Positions 45,864-55,209 of a stretch of 64,000 bases of DNA are shown here, in pieces. Source of the stretch: an uncultured Clostridia bacterium (GTDB lineage Bacteria > Bacillota > Clostridia > Oscillospirales > Acutalibacteraceae); contig CALWDJ010000006.1 in assembly GCA_944376655.1 (NCBI GenBank), forward strand, positions 1 to 64,000, in the 5' to 3' direction. Positions within the stretch are counted from its first letter, which is position 1, and every line of letters starts with the position of its first letter. Both the position numbers and the translations under genes were made by a program. The notes under the pieces are model-generated. The model saw nothing but the letters and a program-made list of their open reading frames with translations, was not told where the DNA came from and did no database searches.

Positions 45864-47230
45864 CTGTTCACATCCAGCGCGGTAAATCTCGTAAACTGAC
45901 CGTCCCAGTGCAGGTCAACGGTGCCGATTTCACCGTGACGGTTTTTCGCGACTATACACTGCGACATTGTCTGGTCGCTTCTGTCTTCATCGTCGGCTTT
46001 TTCGTTATCGTAATAGGCTTCACGGTACAGGAACAAAACAATATCGGCGTCCTGCTCTATTGAACCCGACTCTCTCAAATCCGAAAGCGCCGGCTTATGC
46101 GATTTGCCTTTTGTTTCGGTTCCGCGCGACAGCTGAGCGCAGGCAATAACCGGAACCTTCAGGTCTTTCGCCATAATTTTGAGGTTCCTTGTAATTTCAG
46201 AAACCTCCTGCACACGGTTCTCGGTTGGCTTTGCGGATTTCATAAGTCCGAGATAGTCGATGATAACAAGGTCAACCTTTTTCATACGGCGCAGCTTGGC
46301 TTTCATCTCTGGAACGGTTATATTTGACGTCTCATCAAAATAAATGCTTGTTTTCGAAAGCAGCTCGCCCGCCTGTGTAAGGCGTGTGAAATCATCAGGC
46401 TCAAGGTTTCCGGTTCTCAGCTTTTCACTCGGTATGCCCGCCTCGCTTGAAAGCATGCGCTGCGCGAGCTGGTCCCTTGTCATCTCAAGGGAGAAAAAGC
46501 AGACTGTTCTGTTAGTATTGACGGCGACATTTCGGGCGATATTAAGCGCAAACGAGGTTTTGCCCATACCCGGACGCGCGCCGAGAATTATAAGGTCGGA
46601 TTTGTTAAGACCTGTTATCATTCTGTCAAGATCTCCTATTCCGCAGGGGATTCCGAGATACTCGTTTCTGGTTTCCGGGTCTGAGAGCTTTACAAGACGG
46701 TCATATGTCTCATTTTCAATAACGCTTTTGATATGGGTAAGACCGCTTACTTCCCTGCCCTGACGTATCTCAAAAATACGCTGTTCGGCATTGTCAAGCA
46801 GCTTGCCCGAATCAAGCTCATTATCGTTGATGTCCTTGATTATGTTCTGCGCGGCAGACATCAGGGCTCTCGCGTAATACCGCTCCTTGATTATCGCAAC
46901 ATATGTAAGCACATTTGCGACCGACGGAACATTCTGAACAAGCTGGGTGAGATAGGCCTTGCCGCCCGCCTCGTCGTATATTCCGTCATTTTTCAGCTTT
47001 TCAAGCAGCGATACAAAGTCTATTGTCTGGCTCAGCTCATACATTGAGGACATTACGGAATAAATTTCCCTGTGCTGGGGTATATAAAAATATTCCGACT
47101 TCATCTGAACCGCTATGTCATTAAGGCATTTCGGGTCGATGATAATTGAGCCTAAAACCGCCTGCTCCGCTTCGACTGAATACGGCAGTCTTGCACCTTC
47201 GAGGTCATATATCAGCTTTTCATCAGCCAT
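45860..47230 (-). CDS. dnaB: Replicative DNA helicase
   Basis: 456-aa hexameric 5'-3' helicase (Bacillus name dnaC). N-terminal domain LPYSVEAEQAVLGSIIIDP, then RecA-type core with Walker A GARPGMGKTSF and Walker B LVIIDYLGLM, and AQLSRGTE. One base separates its ATG from the rplI stop. Conserved rplI-dnaB order. Confidence 0.97.
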   Translation of the reverse strand: MADEKLIYDLEGARLPYSVEAEQAVLGSIIIDPKCLNDIAVQMKSEYFYIPQHREIYSVMSSMYELSQTIDFVSLLEKLKNDGIYDEAGGKAYLTQLVQNVPSVANVLTYVAIIKERYYARALMSAAQNIIKDINDNELDSGKLLDNAEQRIFEIRQGREVSGLTHIKSVIENETYDRLVKLSDPETRNEYLGIPCGIGDLDRMITGLNKSDLIILGARPGMGKTSFALNIARNVAVNTNRTVCFFSLEMTRDQLAQRMLSSEAGIPSEKLRTGNLEPDDFTRLTQAGELLSKTSIYFDETSNITVPEMKAKLRRMKKVDLVIIDYLGLMKSAKPTENRVQEVSEITRNLKIMAKDLKVPVIACAQLSRGTETKGKSHKPALSDLRESGSIEQDADIVLFLYREAYYDNEKADDEDRSDQTMSQCIVAKNRHGEIGTVDLHWDGQFTRFTALDVNR

Positions 47231-47231
47231 T

Positions 47232-47672
47232 TTATTCAGAAACCTTTACTGTGAGCTTCGCTGTTACGCCGGGATACAGCTTAATTTCAGCCGTATACTC
47301 GCCGTAATTTTTTATATCCGCCACATTCATCTTCTTGCGGTCGATTTCGATTCCTATGCTGTTTTTGATTTCGGCGGCGATTTCCTTTGAGGTGACCGAG
47401 CCGAACAGCTTTCCTCCAGCTCCGGCTTTTGCTTTTATATTAACCGACTTGCCGTCAAGCATAGACGCTGTTTTCTGCGCCGCGGCAAGCTCTTCCTTTT
47501 TGTGGTGAGCCTGAGCCTCCTCGCGGTTCTTAAGTTCATTGAGGGCGGCGTTATCCGCCTCTACCGCCAGCTTTTTAGGAAAGAGGAAATTGCGCGCGTA
47601 TCCGTCAGACACATTGCACAGCTCGCCTTTTTTGCCCTTGCCCTTAACGTCCTGCAATAATACAACCTTCAT
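47232..47672 (-). CDS. rplI: 50S ribosomal protein L9
   Basis: 146 aa. Starts [17 protein letters not shown], the L9 signature, with NFLFPKKLA and the long connecting helix ([18 protein letters not shown]). Start at 47672 with GGAG seven bases upstream; the frame continuing further upstream overlaps a hairpin and is not coding. Confidence 0.97.
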   Translation of the reverse strand: MKVVLLQDVKGKGKKGELCNVSDGYARNFLFPKKLAVEADNAALNELKNREEAQAHHKKEELAAAQKTASMLDGKSVNIKAKAGAGGKLFGSVTSKEIAAEIKNSIGIEIDRKKMNVADIKNYGEYTAEIKLYPGVTAKLTVKVSE

Positions 47673-47704
47673 ATTGATTCTCCGTTCCGCCGCATTTAAG
47701 AAAA

Positions 47705-47745
47705 CGGACAGGCGGTTTCTCTGCGGCATATAATCCGCCCGTCCG
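47705..47745 (-). terminator. Terminator between rnj and rplI
   Basis: Stem CGGACGGGCGG/CCGCCTGTCCG (one G-T pair, about 19-nt loop) then TTTTCTT on the minus strand. It probably ends the rnj transcript and may also lie in the rplI leader. Confidence 0.6.
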
Positions 47746-47756
47746 GCAAAATAGTA

Positions 47757-49670
47757 TCAGACTTCCATAATAATCGGAAGTATCATAGGCGCTCTTCTCG
47801 TTTTTGAGCTTACGAATCTTGAAACACGTTCCTTTATTCTTGTTTTTATTGTGTTCCAGTCTCTTGTTCCGTCAATATAACAGCGCTCGAGAATATCGCA
47901 GACAAGCTCGTTGATATCCCTTATAAGCTCCTCTGATTCCTTAACGTAAACAAATCCGCGCGAAACAACGTCGGGTCCGGCAACCACCTCGCGGGTCGCT
48001 GAATCGATTGAAACTGCAACGATTATGATTCCGTCATCAGCGAGATGCTTTCTGTCTCTTAAAACAATGCTGCCGACGTCTCCGACTCCGAGACCGTCAA
48101 CAAGAACTCTGCCCGCCTGAACCGTTTCGGTCGATTTAAGCTGCTGCTTTGACACCTCTATAACATTTCCGTTTTCCGCTATTAAAATATTCTCATCCGG
48201 AATGCCCATCTGACGGGCAAGACCGGCGTTTTTCATCAAATGTTTCTGCTCGCCGTGCAGTGGTATAAAGTATTTCGGCTTGATTATGCTCATCATGAGC
48301 TTAAGCTCTTCCTGACAGGCGTGACCTGAAACGTGAACGTCGTACATACGCTCATAAACCACGTTTGCGCCGCGTTTCATAAGCTCGTTGATTACCTTGC
48401 TTACCAGCTTTTCGTTGCCCGGAATAGGGGTTGCCGAAATAATAAACATATCACCGGGGATTATCTCAACCTGCCTGTGCTCCGAAAAAGCTATGCGGTG
48501 AAGCGCAGAAAGAGGTTCGCCCTGACTTCCGGTCGTGATAATAACAAGGTTCTCCGGAGGATAGTTCTTTATCATATCGATTTCTATCAGAACATCATCA
48601 GGAACGTTGAGATATCCGAGCTCGGAGGCAACGGAGACAACGTTTATCATGCTTCTTCCTGAAACCGCGACCTTTCTGCCACACCTTACCGCCTCGTCGA
48701 TTATCTGCTGGATACGGTGAATATTCGACGAAAAGGTAGCGACAATTATTCTGTGGTTTTCAGCTTTTTTAAAGAGGTTTGAGAAAGATTCGCCGACAAT
48801 GCGCTCACTCGCGGTAAAACCCGGTCTTTCCGCATTGGTGGAATCAGACATCAGCGCCAGAACACCTTTTTTTCCAAGCTCTGCAAAACGGCCGATATCA
48901 ATGACATAATCGTCTATCGGGGTAGTATCGATTTTAAAGTCACCGGTCTGCACAACGGTTCCCGCCGGACATGTTATCGCGAATCCGACCGCGTCGGGAA
49001 TAGAATGATTTACGTGTATAAATTCAATTTCAAATTTACCGAGCTGTATTTTATCGCCGGGTTTCGCGACGTTGAGCTTCGCGCCGGCAAGCAGCTTATG
49101 CTCCTTCAGCTTTCCCTGAATAAGCCCTATTGTCAGGTTAGTGGCGTAAATGGGAAGATTGAAATTTCTGAGAAGGTACGGAATAGCGCCGATATGGTCC
49201 TCATGACCGTGAGTGACGACAAGTCCCTTGATTTTATCCCTGTTTTCAAGAATATAGGTGAAATCCGGAATAACTATATCTATGCCCGGTGTTTCCTCAT
49301 CCGGGAAAGACATTCCGCAGTCCACAAGAAACATATCCCCGTCATATTCGTAAAGAGTTATATTTTTTCCGATTTCTCCGAGTCCGCCGAGCGGAATGAT
49401 TTTAAGCGGCTTTGAAGTATGTCTTGTGACATTCTTGCGTGTGTTTCCTGCCGGCTTATAAGCGGCAGTCTGAGCCGTTTTCTTTACGGCGGTTTTTTCT
49501 GTTTTTCCGGCAGGTGCCGTAACAGAAGCAGCAGCGCGTTTTTCCTGCGCGGAAGCTTTTTGTCCCGTCGGCTTCTCGGCGGTTTTCTGTGCCGGTCTGC
49601 GGTATCTCGGCTTTACGGATTTATCGGCAGGCTTTGCACTGGTCTTATTTTCTTTTTTTGTTTCATTCAT
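47757..49670 (-). CDS. rnj: Ribonuclease J
   Basis: About 637 aa, 5'-3' exonuclease and endonuclease of mRNA decay and rRNA maturation. Metallo-beta-lactamase/beta-CASP core: LGGLGEIGKN, zinc motif THGHEDHIG (near 160), GDFKID, SGHACQEEL, and the C-terminal domain. Before the core lie about 85 residues of Lys/Ala/Pro/Thr-rich low-complexity sequence, an extension absent from Bacillus RNase J. The ATG at 49670 is preceded by GGAGG, 12 bases away. The longer frame covers the promoter leader and is rejected. Confidence 0.95.
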   Translation of the reverse strand: MNETKKENKTSAKPADKSVKPRYRRPAQKTAEKPTGQKASAQEKRAAASVTAPAGKTEKTAVKKTAQTAAYKPAGNTRKNVTRHTSKPLKIIPLGGLGEIGKNITLYEYDGDMFLVDCGMSFPDEETPGIDIVIPDFTYILENRDKIKGLVVTHGHEDHIGAIPYLLRNFNLPIYATNLTIGLIQGKLKEHKLLAGAKLNVAKPGDKIQLGKFEIEFIHVNHSIPDAVGFAITCPAGTVVQTGDFKIDTTPIDDYVIDIGRFAELGKKGVLALMSDSTNAERPGFTASERIVGESFSNLFKKAENHRIIVATFSSNIHRIQQIIDEAVRCGRKVAVSGRSMINVVSVASELGYLNVPDDVLIEIDMIKNYPPENLVIITTGSQGEPLSALHRIAFSEHRQVEIIPGDMFIISATPIPGNEKLVSKVINELMKRGANVVYERMYDVHVSGHACQEELKLMMSIIKPKYFIPLHGEQKHLMKNAGLARQMGIPDENILIAENGNVIEVSKQQLKSTETVQAGRVLVDGLGVGDVGSIVLRDRKHLADDGIIIVAVSIDSATREVVAGPDVVSRGFVYVKESEELIRDINELVCDILERCYIDGTRDWNTIKTRIKERVSRFVSSKTRRAPMILPIIMEV

Positions 49671-49727
49671 TAAAATCAGTTTCCTCCAAATTTTTATATG
49701 TAGTTCAATTATGTATTTTATATGATA

Positions 49728-49751
49728 ATGCCGGCTCCAGCTGACCGGCAT
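49728..49751 (-). promoter_or_regulatory. Leader hairpin of rnj
   Basis: ATGCCGG/CCGGCAT inverted repeat with a 10-nt loop, near the predicted 5' end of the rnj mRNA. A 5' hairpin protects against 5' exonuclease decay, so feedback control is conceivable. Confidence 0.5.
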
Positions 49752-49775
49752 AAAAAACAAAAACATTCATTATCT

Positions 49776-49805
49776 ATTTTACAATCTTTTAAGTAGAATT
49801 GTCAA
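49776..49805 (-). promoter_or_regulatory. Sigma-A promoter of rnj
   Basis: TTGACA (49805-49800 on minus), 18-bp spacer, TAAAAT (49781-49776). Confidence 0.75.
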
Positions 49806-49852
49806 GAAATATTATTATCAATTATATTTTTTTATATTCAGTTATATTCAGT

Positions 49853-49879
49853 AAAAAAGCACCCTTTAAGGGCGCTTTT
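49853..49879 (-). terminator. Terminator overlapping the TIGR04086 stop codon
   Basis: GCGCCC-TTAAA-GGGTGC followed by TTTTTT on the minus strand; the upstream arm includes the last coding bases. Confidence 0.75.
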
Positions 49880-50297
49880 AAATATATTTTTTATTTGTCG
49901 CTTTGTTTACGCCGGCGATTCCGCCGATTACCGAGGCGAGCATTATAATTATAAAATGAAAAAGCGTATTAAAGGAAGCGCCGTTCTGATTTATTATCAG
50001 CGATACCGCTGTTATAATAAGAAAAGTCACTCCCCCTACTATCATTCCGGCAAGCCAGCCCTTGCTTCCGGTTTTTCCCGCAAGAAAGAATGACGCCGCA
50101 AAAGCTCCGGCGGCGACAGATACCGTTGCGAAAACCGAAGCATAACGGTAAGCTGAGCCGGTCATGTATATTACAAGCGCAAAAAGCATTATAAATACGG
50201 CTGATACGGCGATTTCAATTAAAAACGCGCCTATATAAGTCATTCCTTTGCTCATTCCCCTGCCGGATCCGCTTTTTTTAATAATATCTTTACTCAT
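49878..50297 (-). CDS. TIGR04086 family membrane protein
   Basis: 139 aa with four membrane helices and a KxxKSG-type cytoplasmic start, matching the TIGR04086 family that Clostridia and Bacilli carry next to yajC. The glycine-rich GGVTF and GGIAGVNKA segments are typical. Function unknown; the position suggests a link to protein export. Its ribosome binding site lies in a hairpin. Confidence 0.85.
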   Translation of the reverse strand: MSKDIIKKSGSGRGMSKGMTYIGAFLIEIAVSAVFIMLFALVIYMTGSAYRYASVFATVSVAAGAFAASFFLAGKTGSKGWLAGMIVGGVTFLIITAVSLIINQNGASFNTLFHFIIIMLASVIGGIAGVNKATNKKYI

Positions 50298-50302
50298 AAA
50301 AA

Positions 50303-50336
50303 TCCCTCCCGATCAGTAAATTATATTCGGGAGGGA
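50303..50336 (-). promoter_or_regulatory. Hairpin sequestering the TIGR04086 ribosome binding site
   Basis: Ten-bp perfect stem TCCCTCCCGA/TCGGGAGGGA, 14-nt loop. The downstream arm contains the GGGAGGG ribosome binding site five bases before the ATG, and TTTTT follows. It can work as a translational lock or as a terminator in the yajC-TIGR04086 gap. Confidence 0.65.
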
Positions 50337-50351
50337 CAAAACTTATTCTAT

Positions 50352-50693
50352 TTACTTTGACGCAGTATCGTCATGCACCGTGAGATTTGTCTGAAGCGCC
50401 CATCTCGCTACTGTCAGCTTGCTGTGGTCGCTTGCCGATTCGATTACAAGTGAATCCTCTTTAAGGGAAATTACCCTGCCGTAAATACCGCCGATAGTAA
50501 CTATTTCGTCACCCACCTGAAGGTTCTCGCGCATTTTCTTTTCTTCCTTCTGCTTCTTGCGCTGAGGACGGATAAGCAGAAAATACATGGCGCCGAAAAT
50601 AATAACTATATAGCCTATCATTACGATAATGCTCATACCGCCGCTCTGCGCGCTTGACTCTGCCGCTTCAAGTGTATAAAAATTAAAATTCAT
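50352..50693 (-). CDS. yajC: Preprotein translocase subunit YajC
   Basis: About 113 aa. One membrane helix (about 18-40, IVMIGYIVIIFGAMYFLLIRPQRKKQKE) followed by a small soluble domain LQVGDEIVTIGGIYGRV. Associates with SecDF. ATG at 50693 with GGAGG nine bases upstream; an earlier in-frame start overlaps the tgt spacer. Standard tgt-yajC neighbour pair. Confidence 0.93.
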   Translation of the reverse strand: MNFNFYTLEAAESSAQSGGMSIIVMIGYIVIIFGAMYFLLIRPQRKKQKEEKKMRENLQVGDEIVTIGGIYGRVISLKEDSLVIESASDHSKLTVARWALQTNLTVHDDTASK

Positions 50694-50758
50694 AAGGTTA
50701 AACCTCCAAAATACTAATGAGAACATTATATCCTATATTTTACACTTTTGCAAGATTT

Positions 50759-51889
50759 TTATATCCTCATGGACAAAATAATTTCTTTTTCCGCCTTGAA
50801 TTTCGCAAACTCGCCTTTATCAAGCGCGTTTCTGATGTCTTCCATAAGATGATTGTAGAACCAGAGGTTATGCATTACCGCAAGACGCTGGGAGAGCATT
50901 TCCTGACTGCGGAGCAGATGCCTGATATATGCCCTGCTGTACTTCTTACATACCGGACAGCCGCATTCATCGTCTATCGGGGACATATCGGTTTCGTATT
51001 TTTTGTTGTTGAGATTTATAATTCCCTTTGAGGTAAAAAGATGTCCGTGGCGGGCGTTGCGGCTGGGCATAACGCAGTCAAACAGGTCAATACCGCGTTC
51101 TACGGCGTTAAGGATATTCGCCGGAGTACCCACACCCATAAGATACCGTATTTTTTCCGCAGGCATATGCGGCGTGACCTTTTCTATTATATCGTACATC
51201 ACCTCGGTAGGCTCTCCAACGGCGAGGCCGCCTATCGCATAGCCGTCAAGGTCAAGCTCGGCGATTCGCTTCATATGCCCGACACGAAGGTCGCCGTAGG
51301 TACAGCCCTGATTTATCCCGAAAAGCATCTGTTCGGGATTTACGGCATTACCTGAACGGTTCAGCTCCGCCATTTTGTTTTTACAGCGGACAAGCCAACG
51401 TGTAGTACGTTCGCATGAGCTTTTGGCATATGAATATTCAGCCGGATTTTCCACGCACTCGTCAAACGCCATCGCTATCGTAGAGCCGAGATTTGACTGT
51501 ATAGTCATGCTTTCCTCAGGTCCCATAAAAATACGCCGTCCGTCCACATGGGAGGCGAAAGTGACCCCTTCCTCGGTTATGTGACGGAGCGTAGCAAGCG
51601 AAAAAACCTGAAATCCGCCGCTGTCGGTAAGTATGGGACCGTCCCAGCCTGAAAATTTATGTATTCCGCCGCAGGCTCTCACAACTTCATCTCCGGGTCT
51701 TACGTGAAGATGATATGTGTTTGAAAGCATTACCTGACATCCGAGCGTTTTTAAATCTTCAGAGGATACCGCGCCCTTGATCGCCGCGGCGGTAGCCACG
51801 TTCATAAACGCCGGTGTCTGCACAGTGCCGCGGTTGGTTTGAAATTCCCCGCGCCGCGCTCCGTTTTCTTCCTTTATCAGTCTGTACAT
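50759..51889 (-). CDS. tgt: Queuine tRNA-ribosyltransferase
   Basis: 376 aa. Exchanges guanine 34 for preQ1 in tRNA(Asp/Asn/His/Tyr). Catalytic TDSGGFQVFSLA, RSGNAV..FGINQGCTYGDLR, GYAIGGLAVGEP and the Zn site ECGCPVCKKYSRAYIRH. queA is immediately upstream, so both queuosine enzymes are produced together. Confidence 0.97.
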   Translation of the reverse strand: MYRLIKEENGARRGEFQTNRGTVQTPAFMNVATAAAIKGAVSSEDLKTLGCQVMLSNTYHLHVRPGDEVVRACGGIHKFSGWDGPILTDSGGFQVFSLATLRHITEEGVTFASHVDGRRIFMGPEESMTIQSNLGSTIAMAFDECVENPAEYSYAKSSCERTTRWLVRCKNKMAELNRSGNAVNPEQMLFGINQGCTYGDLRVGHMKRIAELDLDGYAIGGLAVGEPTEVMYDIIEKVTPHMPAEKIRYLMGVGTPANILNAVERGIDLFDCVMPSRNARHGHLFTSKGIINLNNKKYETDMSPIDDECGCPVCKKYSRAYIRHLLRSQEMLSQRLAVMHNLWFYNHLMEDIRNALDKGEFAKFKAEKEIILSMRI

Positions 51890-51964
51890 TTTTTTCTCCT
51901 TGAATTTTGCTTTACAGCGTAGTTTTTTTTACTGTTCGGGAGCTTTCTGTTTGTGGATAACATA

Positions 51965-52987
51965 TTATTCAATAAACATTGCGTCGCCGAAGCTGAAAAA
52001 CCTGTATTTTTCCTTTACGGCGATTTTATAAGCGTTCATTGTGTTTTCATAGCCCGCAAAAGCCGATACAAGCATTATCAGCGTGCTTTCCGGAAGATGG
52101 AAATTGGTTATAAGACCGTCCATACAGCGGAATTTAAAGCCTGGATAAATGAAAATATCGGTGTCTTCCGAGCATGACTTTATTCCGCCGTATTTTGCCG
52201 CGCAGCTTTCAAGCGTTCTGCAAGATGTAGTTCCGACGCAAATAACCCGCCCGCCGTCTTTTTTGGTCTGATTTATGGTCTCCGCGGCATCCTCGGTTAT
52301 ATAATAATATTCCGAGTGCATTTTGTGATCGGTTATTTCCTCCGCCTTTACGGGTCTGAATGTGCCGAGCCCGACATGAAGGGTGACATAAGCGATTTTT
52401 ATACCCGAACGTTCTATATCCGCGAGCATTTCCTTAGTGAAATGAAGTCCGGCGGTAGGCGCGGCGGCAGAGCCTGCCTCGCGCGAATATACAGTCTGAT
52501 ACCTTTCGCGGTCATCAAGTTTTTTCTTTATATAAGGCGGCAGCGGCATTTGTCCCACCTTGTCAAGCGCGGTATAGAAATCTTCATCACAGGAAAAAAG
52601 AAGCATTCTGTTGCCGTCTTCCTTAACCTCGGTCACTTCGGCGGTTAATTCCTCAGAAAACCTGAAAGAGGTACCGGTTTTCGCTTTCTTACCCGGACCC
52701 GCGAGACACTCCCAGAGCATATTCCCGCGCTGTCTTAAAAGTACAAATTCCACGACAGCACCGGTATCTTCCCTTGTTCCGTAAAGCCTTGCGGGTAACA
52801 CACGGGTATCGTTGAGAACAAGGCAGTCCCCTTTTTTAAGAAATTTCGGCAAATCACAAAAATGATTATGTGAAATCTCACCGGTTTCTTTTGAGAGCAC
52901 CATAAGCCTTGACATATTTCTCGGTTCAATAGGTGTCTGCGCTATGAGCTCTTCCGGTAAATCGTAAAAAAAATCACTTGTTTTCAT
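51965..52987 (-). CDS. queA: S-adenosylmethionine:tRNA ribosyltransferase-isomerase
   Basis: 340 aa. Adds the epoxycyclopentanediol ring to preQ1-t[20 protein letters not shown] at the start, [17 protein letters not shown] at the C terminus and the GLHFT motif are characteristic. No terminator was seen in the 75 bp before tgt, so they are likely cotranscribed as queA-tgt-yajC-TIGR04086. No preQ1 riboswitch was recognised upstream. Confidence 0.96.
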   Translation of the reverse strand: MKTSDFFYDLPEELIAQTPIEPRNMSRLMVLSKETGEISHNHFCDLPKFLKKGDCLVLNDTRVLPARLYGTREDTGAVVEFVLLRQRGNMLWECLAGPGKKAKTGTSFRFSEELTAEVTEVKEDGNRMLLFSCDEDFYTALDKVGQMPLPPYIKKKLDDRERYQTVYSREAGSAAAPTAGLHFTKEMLADIERSGIKIAYVTLHVGLGTFRPVKAEEITDHKMHSEYYYITEDAAETINQTKKDGGRVICVGTTSCRTLESCAAKYGGIKSCSEDTDIFIYPGFKFRCMDGLITNFHLPESTLIMLVSAFAGYENTMNAYKIAVKEKYRFFSFGDAMFIE

Positions 52988-53026
52988 AATAAGTTAAACT
53001 TTCCTTTATATTGAGCATAAAATAAA

Positions 53027-53055
53027 TTGACAAACATTGTTTGCAATGTTATGAT
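53027..53055 (+). promoter_or_regulatory. Sigma-A promoter of asd-dapA-dapB with palindrome in the spacer
   Basis: TTGACA (53027-53032), 17-bp spacer, TATGAT (53050-53055). The spacer is filled by AACATTG-TTTG-CAATGTT (53033-53050), a perfect inverted repeat that looks like a repressor operator. The remaining 120-nt leader shows no lysine-riboswitch core. Confidence 0.75.
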
Positions 53056-53176
53056 AAAATATAAAAGTATTGTCGTAAACGCGGTACTTTAAAGCAACGG
53101 TTTAATTATATTGCAATTTTCAATATATATCAAGCCCGAATTTGCAGATATGTTTGCGGAAGGATTGTGATAAGCA

Positions 53177-54259
53177 ATGAAAAAGTATAATGTAGGTATC
53201 ATAGGAGCCACCGGAATGGTCGGTCAGCGTTTCGCCCTTCTTTTAAGCGACCATCCGTGGTTTACAGTCAGAGCGCTTGCCGCCAGCGCCAACTCGGCAG
53301 GAAAAAGCTATGAGGACGCCATAGGCAGCCGCTGGGCAATGAAGGCTCCGATACCTGAGAATTTAAAGAAAATGGAAGTATTTGACGCGGAGCACGATAT
53401 TGATAAAATAACAGCCGCCGTGGATTTTGTTTTCTGTGCCGTTAATATGAAAAAGGACGAGATAAAGGCGCTTGAGGAAAAATACGCGAAGCACGAGTGC
53501 CCTGTTATTTCAAATAACAGCGCTCATCGTTTTACGCCTGATGTTCCGATGATTATTCCGGAAATAAACGCAGATCATGCCGAAATAATTACAGCTCAAA
53601 GGAAGCGTCTCGGTACAAGACGCGGATTTATCGCCGTAAAATCAAACTGCTCGCTTCAGAGCTATGTTCCGGCGCTTTATCCGCTTGATGAGAAATTCGG
53701 TGTGGAGCGCTGCCTTGTCTGCACTTATCAGGCAATTTCCGGAGCCGGAAAAACTTTTGAGAGATGGCCTGAAATGATTGACAATGTTATCCCCTACATC
53801 GGCGGTGAGGAAGAAAAAAGTGAGAAGGAGCCTCTTAAAATCTGGGGCAAGGTTGAAAACGGTGAGATAGTTCCGGCGGACAGTCCGAAATTTACCGCCC
53901 AGTGCATCAGAGTACCTGTGTCTGACGGACATCTTGCGGCTGTTTTCGTTGATTTCAAAAAGAAGCCCTCAAAGGAAGAAATAATCGATATCTGGAACAG
54001 CTATTCAGGTGAGCCGCAGAAGCTCGGTCTCCCCCACGCTCCGAAGCAGTTCCTTCACTATTATACCGAGGACGATATGCCGCAGACAAAGCTCTGCCGC
54101 GACCTTGAAGGCGGTATGGCTGTATCTGTCGGCAGGTTGCGTGAGGATACGCAGTACGATTATAAATTTGTCTGCGTGTCACATAATACATTAAGAGGAG
54201 CGGCAGGCGGTGCCGTTCTTTTAGCGGAGCTTCTCTGCGCCAAGGGCTGGATGGACTGA
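53177..54259 (+). CDS. asd: Aspartate-semialdehyde dehydrogenase (archaeal/fungal-type)
   Basis: 360 aa. Rossmann start YNVGIIGATGMVGQRF and catalytic Cys158 in SNCSLQ. It belongs to the archaeal/fungal-like ASADH group rather than the E. coli/Bacillus type, judging from the GATGMVGQRF start and the KSNCSLQSYVPAL active site. Converts aspartyl phosphate to aspartate semialdehyde, entry to lysine, threonine and methionine. First gene of the dap operon, 27 bp before dapA. Confidence 0.92.
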   Translation: MKKYNVGIIGATGMVGQRFALLLSDHPWFTVRALAASANSAGKSYEDAIGSRWAMKAPIPENLKKMEVFDAEHDIDKITAAVDFVFCAVNMKKDEIKALEEKYAKHECPVISNNSAHRFTPDVPMIIPEINADHAEIITAQRKRLGTRRGFIAVKSNCSLQSYVPALYPLDEKFGVERCLVCTYQAISGAGKTFERWPEMIDNVIPYIGGEEEKSEKEPLKIWGKVENGEIVPADSPKFTAQCIRVPVSDGHLAAVFVDFKKKPSKEEIIDIWNSYSGEPQKLGLPHAPKQFLHYYTEDDMPQTKLCRDLEGGMAVSVGRLREDTQYDYKFVCVSHNTLRGAAGGAVLLAELLCAKGWMD

Positions 54260-54286
54260 TTCTCTTTTTAAAAAAGGAGGTCACTT

Positions 54287-55183
54287 ATGAAAAAACGCAT
54301 TTTCAAAGGCGCGGCAACCGCGCTTATAACCCCTATGAACAGTGACGGAAGCGTTAATTTCGACCGGCTTGCCACGCTTACCGACGAGCAGATTAAAAGC
54401 GGTATAGACGCGCTCGTAATCTGCGGGACTACCGGTGAGAAATCGACACTCGGCTACGAGGAACACGTAAAGGTCATTGAGGTCGCCGCAAAGGCGGACG
54501 GAGGCCGTGTTCCGCTGATTGCCGGTACGGGCAGCAACGATACGGTTTATTCTGTCGGGCTTTGCGCTGACGCTGAAAAAGCCGGCGCTGATGCCTTTCT
54601 TATGGTTACACCCTATTACAATAAAACATCGCAGACCGGTCTTGTCGCCCATTACAATTATATCGCCGACAGAGTAAACAAACCGATTATTCTCTACAAT
54701 GTCCCCTCGCGAACCGGAGTGGCTATAAAACCGGAAACATATAAGGAAATAGCGAAGCACCCGAACATTGTAGCCACAAAGGAAGCCAACGGCGACTTAT
54801 CGTCGGTTCTCAAAACAAGATATCTTTGCGGTGACGAGCTTGATATATATTCGGGAAACGACGACCAAACCGTTCCGATTATGTCGCTTGGCGGAATCGG
54901 CGTAATTTCCGTAATGTCAAATTTCCTGCCAGAAGTAATGCACAGAATCTGCGCAGAATTTTTCGCAGGAAATACCGATGAGGCCGCACGGCTTCAAATT
55001 AAATATTCAGGTCTGATGAGCGCTTTGTTCAGCGATGTTAACCCTGTTCCGGTAAAAGCGGCAATGAATCTTCTCGGCTTAAATGCCGGTCCCTGCCGTC
55101 TTCCGCTTTATGATATGGAAAAACCTGCTCTTGAGCTTATAAAGCAAAAGCTGACAGAATGCGGGCTTGAAATTAAAAGTTAA
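54287..55183 (+). CDS. dapA: 4-Hydroxy-tetrahydrodipicolinate synthase
   Basis: 298 aa. TIM-barrel aldolase condensing pyruvate with aspartate semialdehyde. GTTGEKSTL (near 45) binds pyruvate, YNVPSRTG carries the catalytic Tyr and ATKEANGD the Schiff-base Lys at about 163. AGGAGG precedes the ATG. Second gene of the operon. Confidence 0.97.
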   Translation: MKKRIFKGAATALITPMNSDGSVNFDRLATLTDEQIKSGIDALVICGTTGEKSTLGYEEHVKVIEVAAKADGGRVPLIAGTGSNDTVYSVGLCADAEKAGADAFLMVTPYYNKTSQTGLVAHYNYIADRVNKPIILYNVPSRTGVAIKPETYKEIAKHPNIVATKEANGDLSSVLKTRYLCGDELDIYSGNDDQTVPIMSLGGIGVISVMSNFLPEVMHRICAEFFAGNTDEAARLQIKYSGLMSALFSDVNPVPVKAAMNLLGLNAGPCRLPLYDMEKPALELIKQKLTECGLEIKS

Positions 55184-55209
55184 TCACAAATTTTCAGGAA
55201 GTGAAAAAT

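Noticed and set aside
49671..49766. N-terminal extension of RNase J by 32 residues
   Set aside because: This frame covers the leader hairpin just downstream of a consensus promoter; the ATG at 49670 has the ribosome binding site.
53056..53176. Lysine riboswitch in the asd leader
   Set aside because: The leader is only about 120 nt and the conserved lysine-aptamer core motifs were not found.
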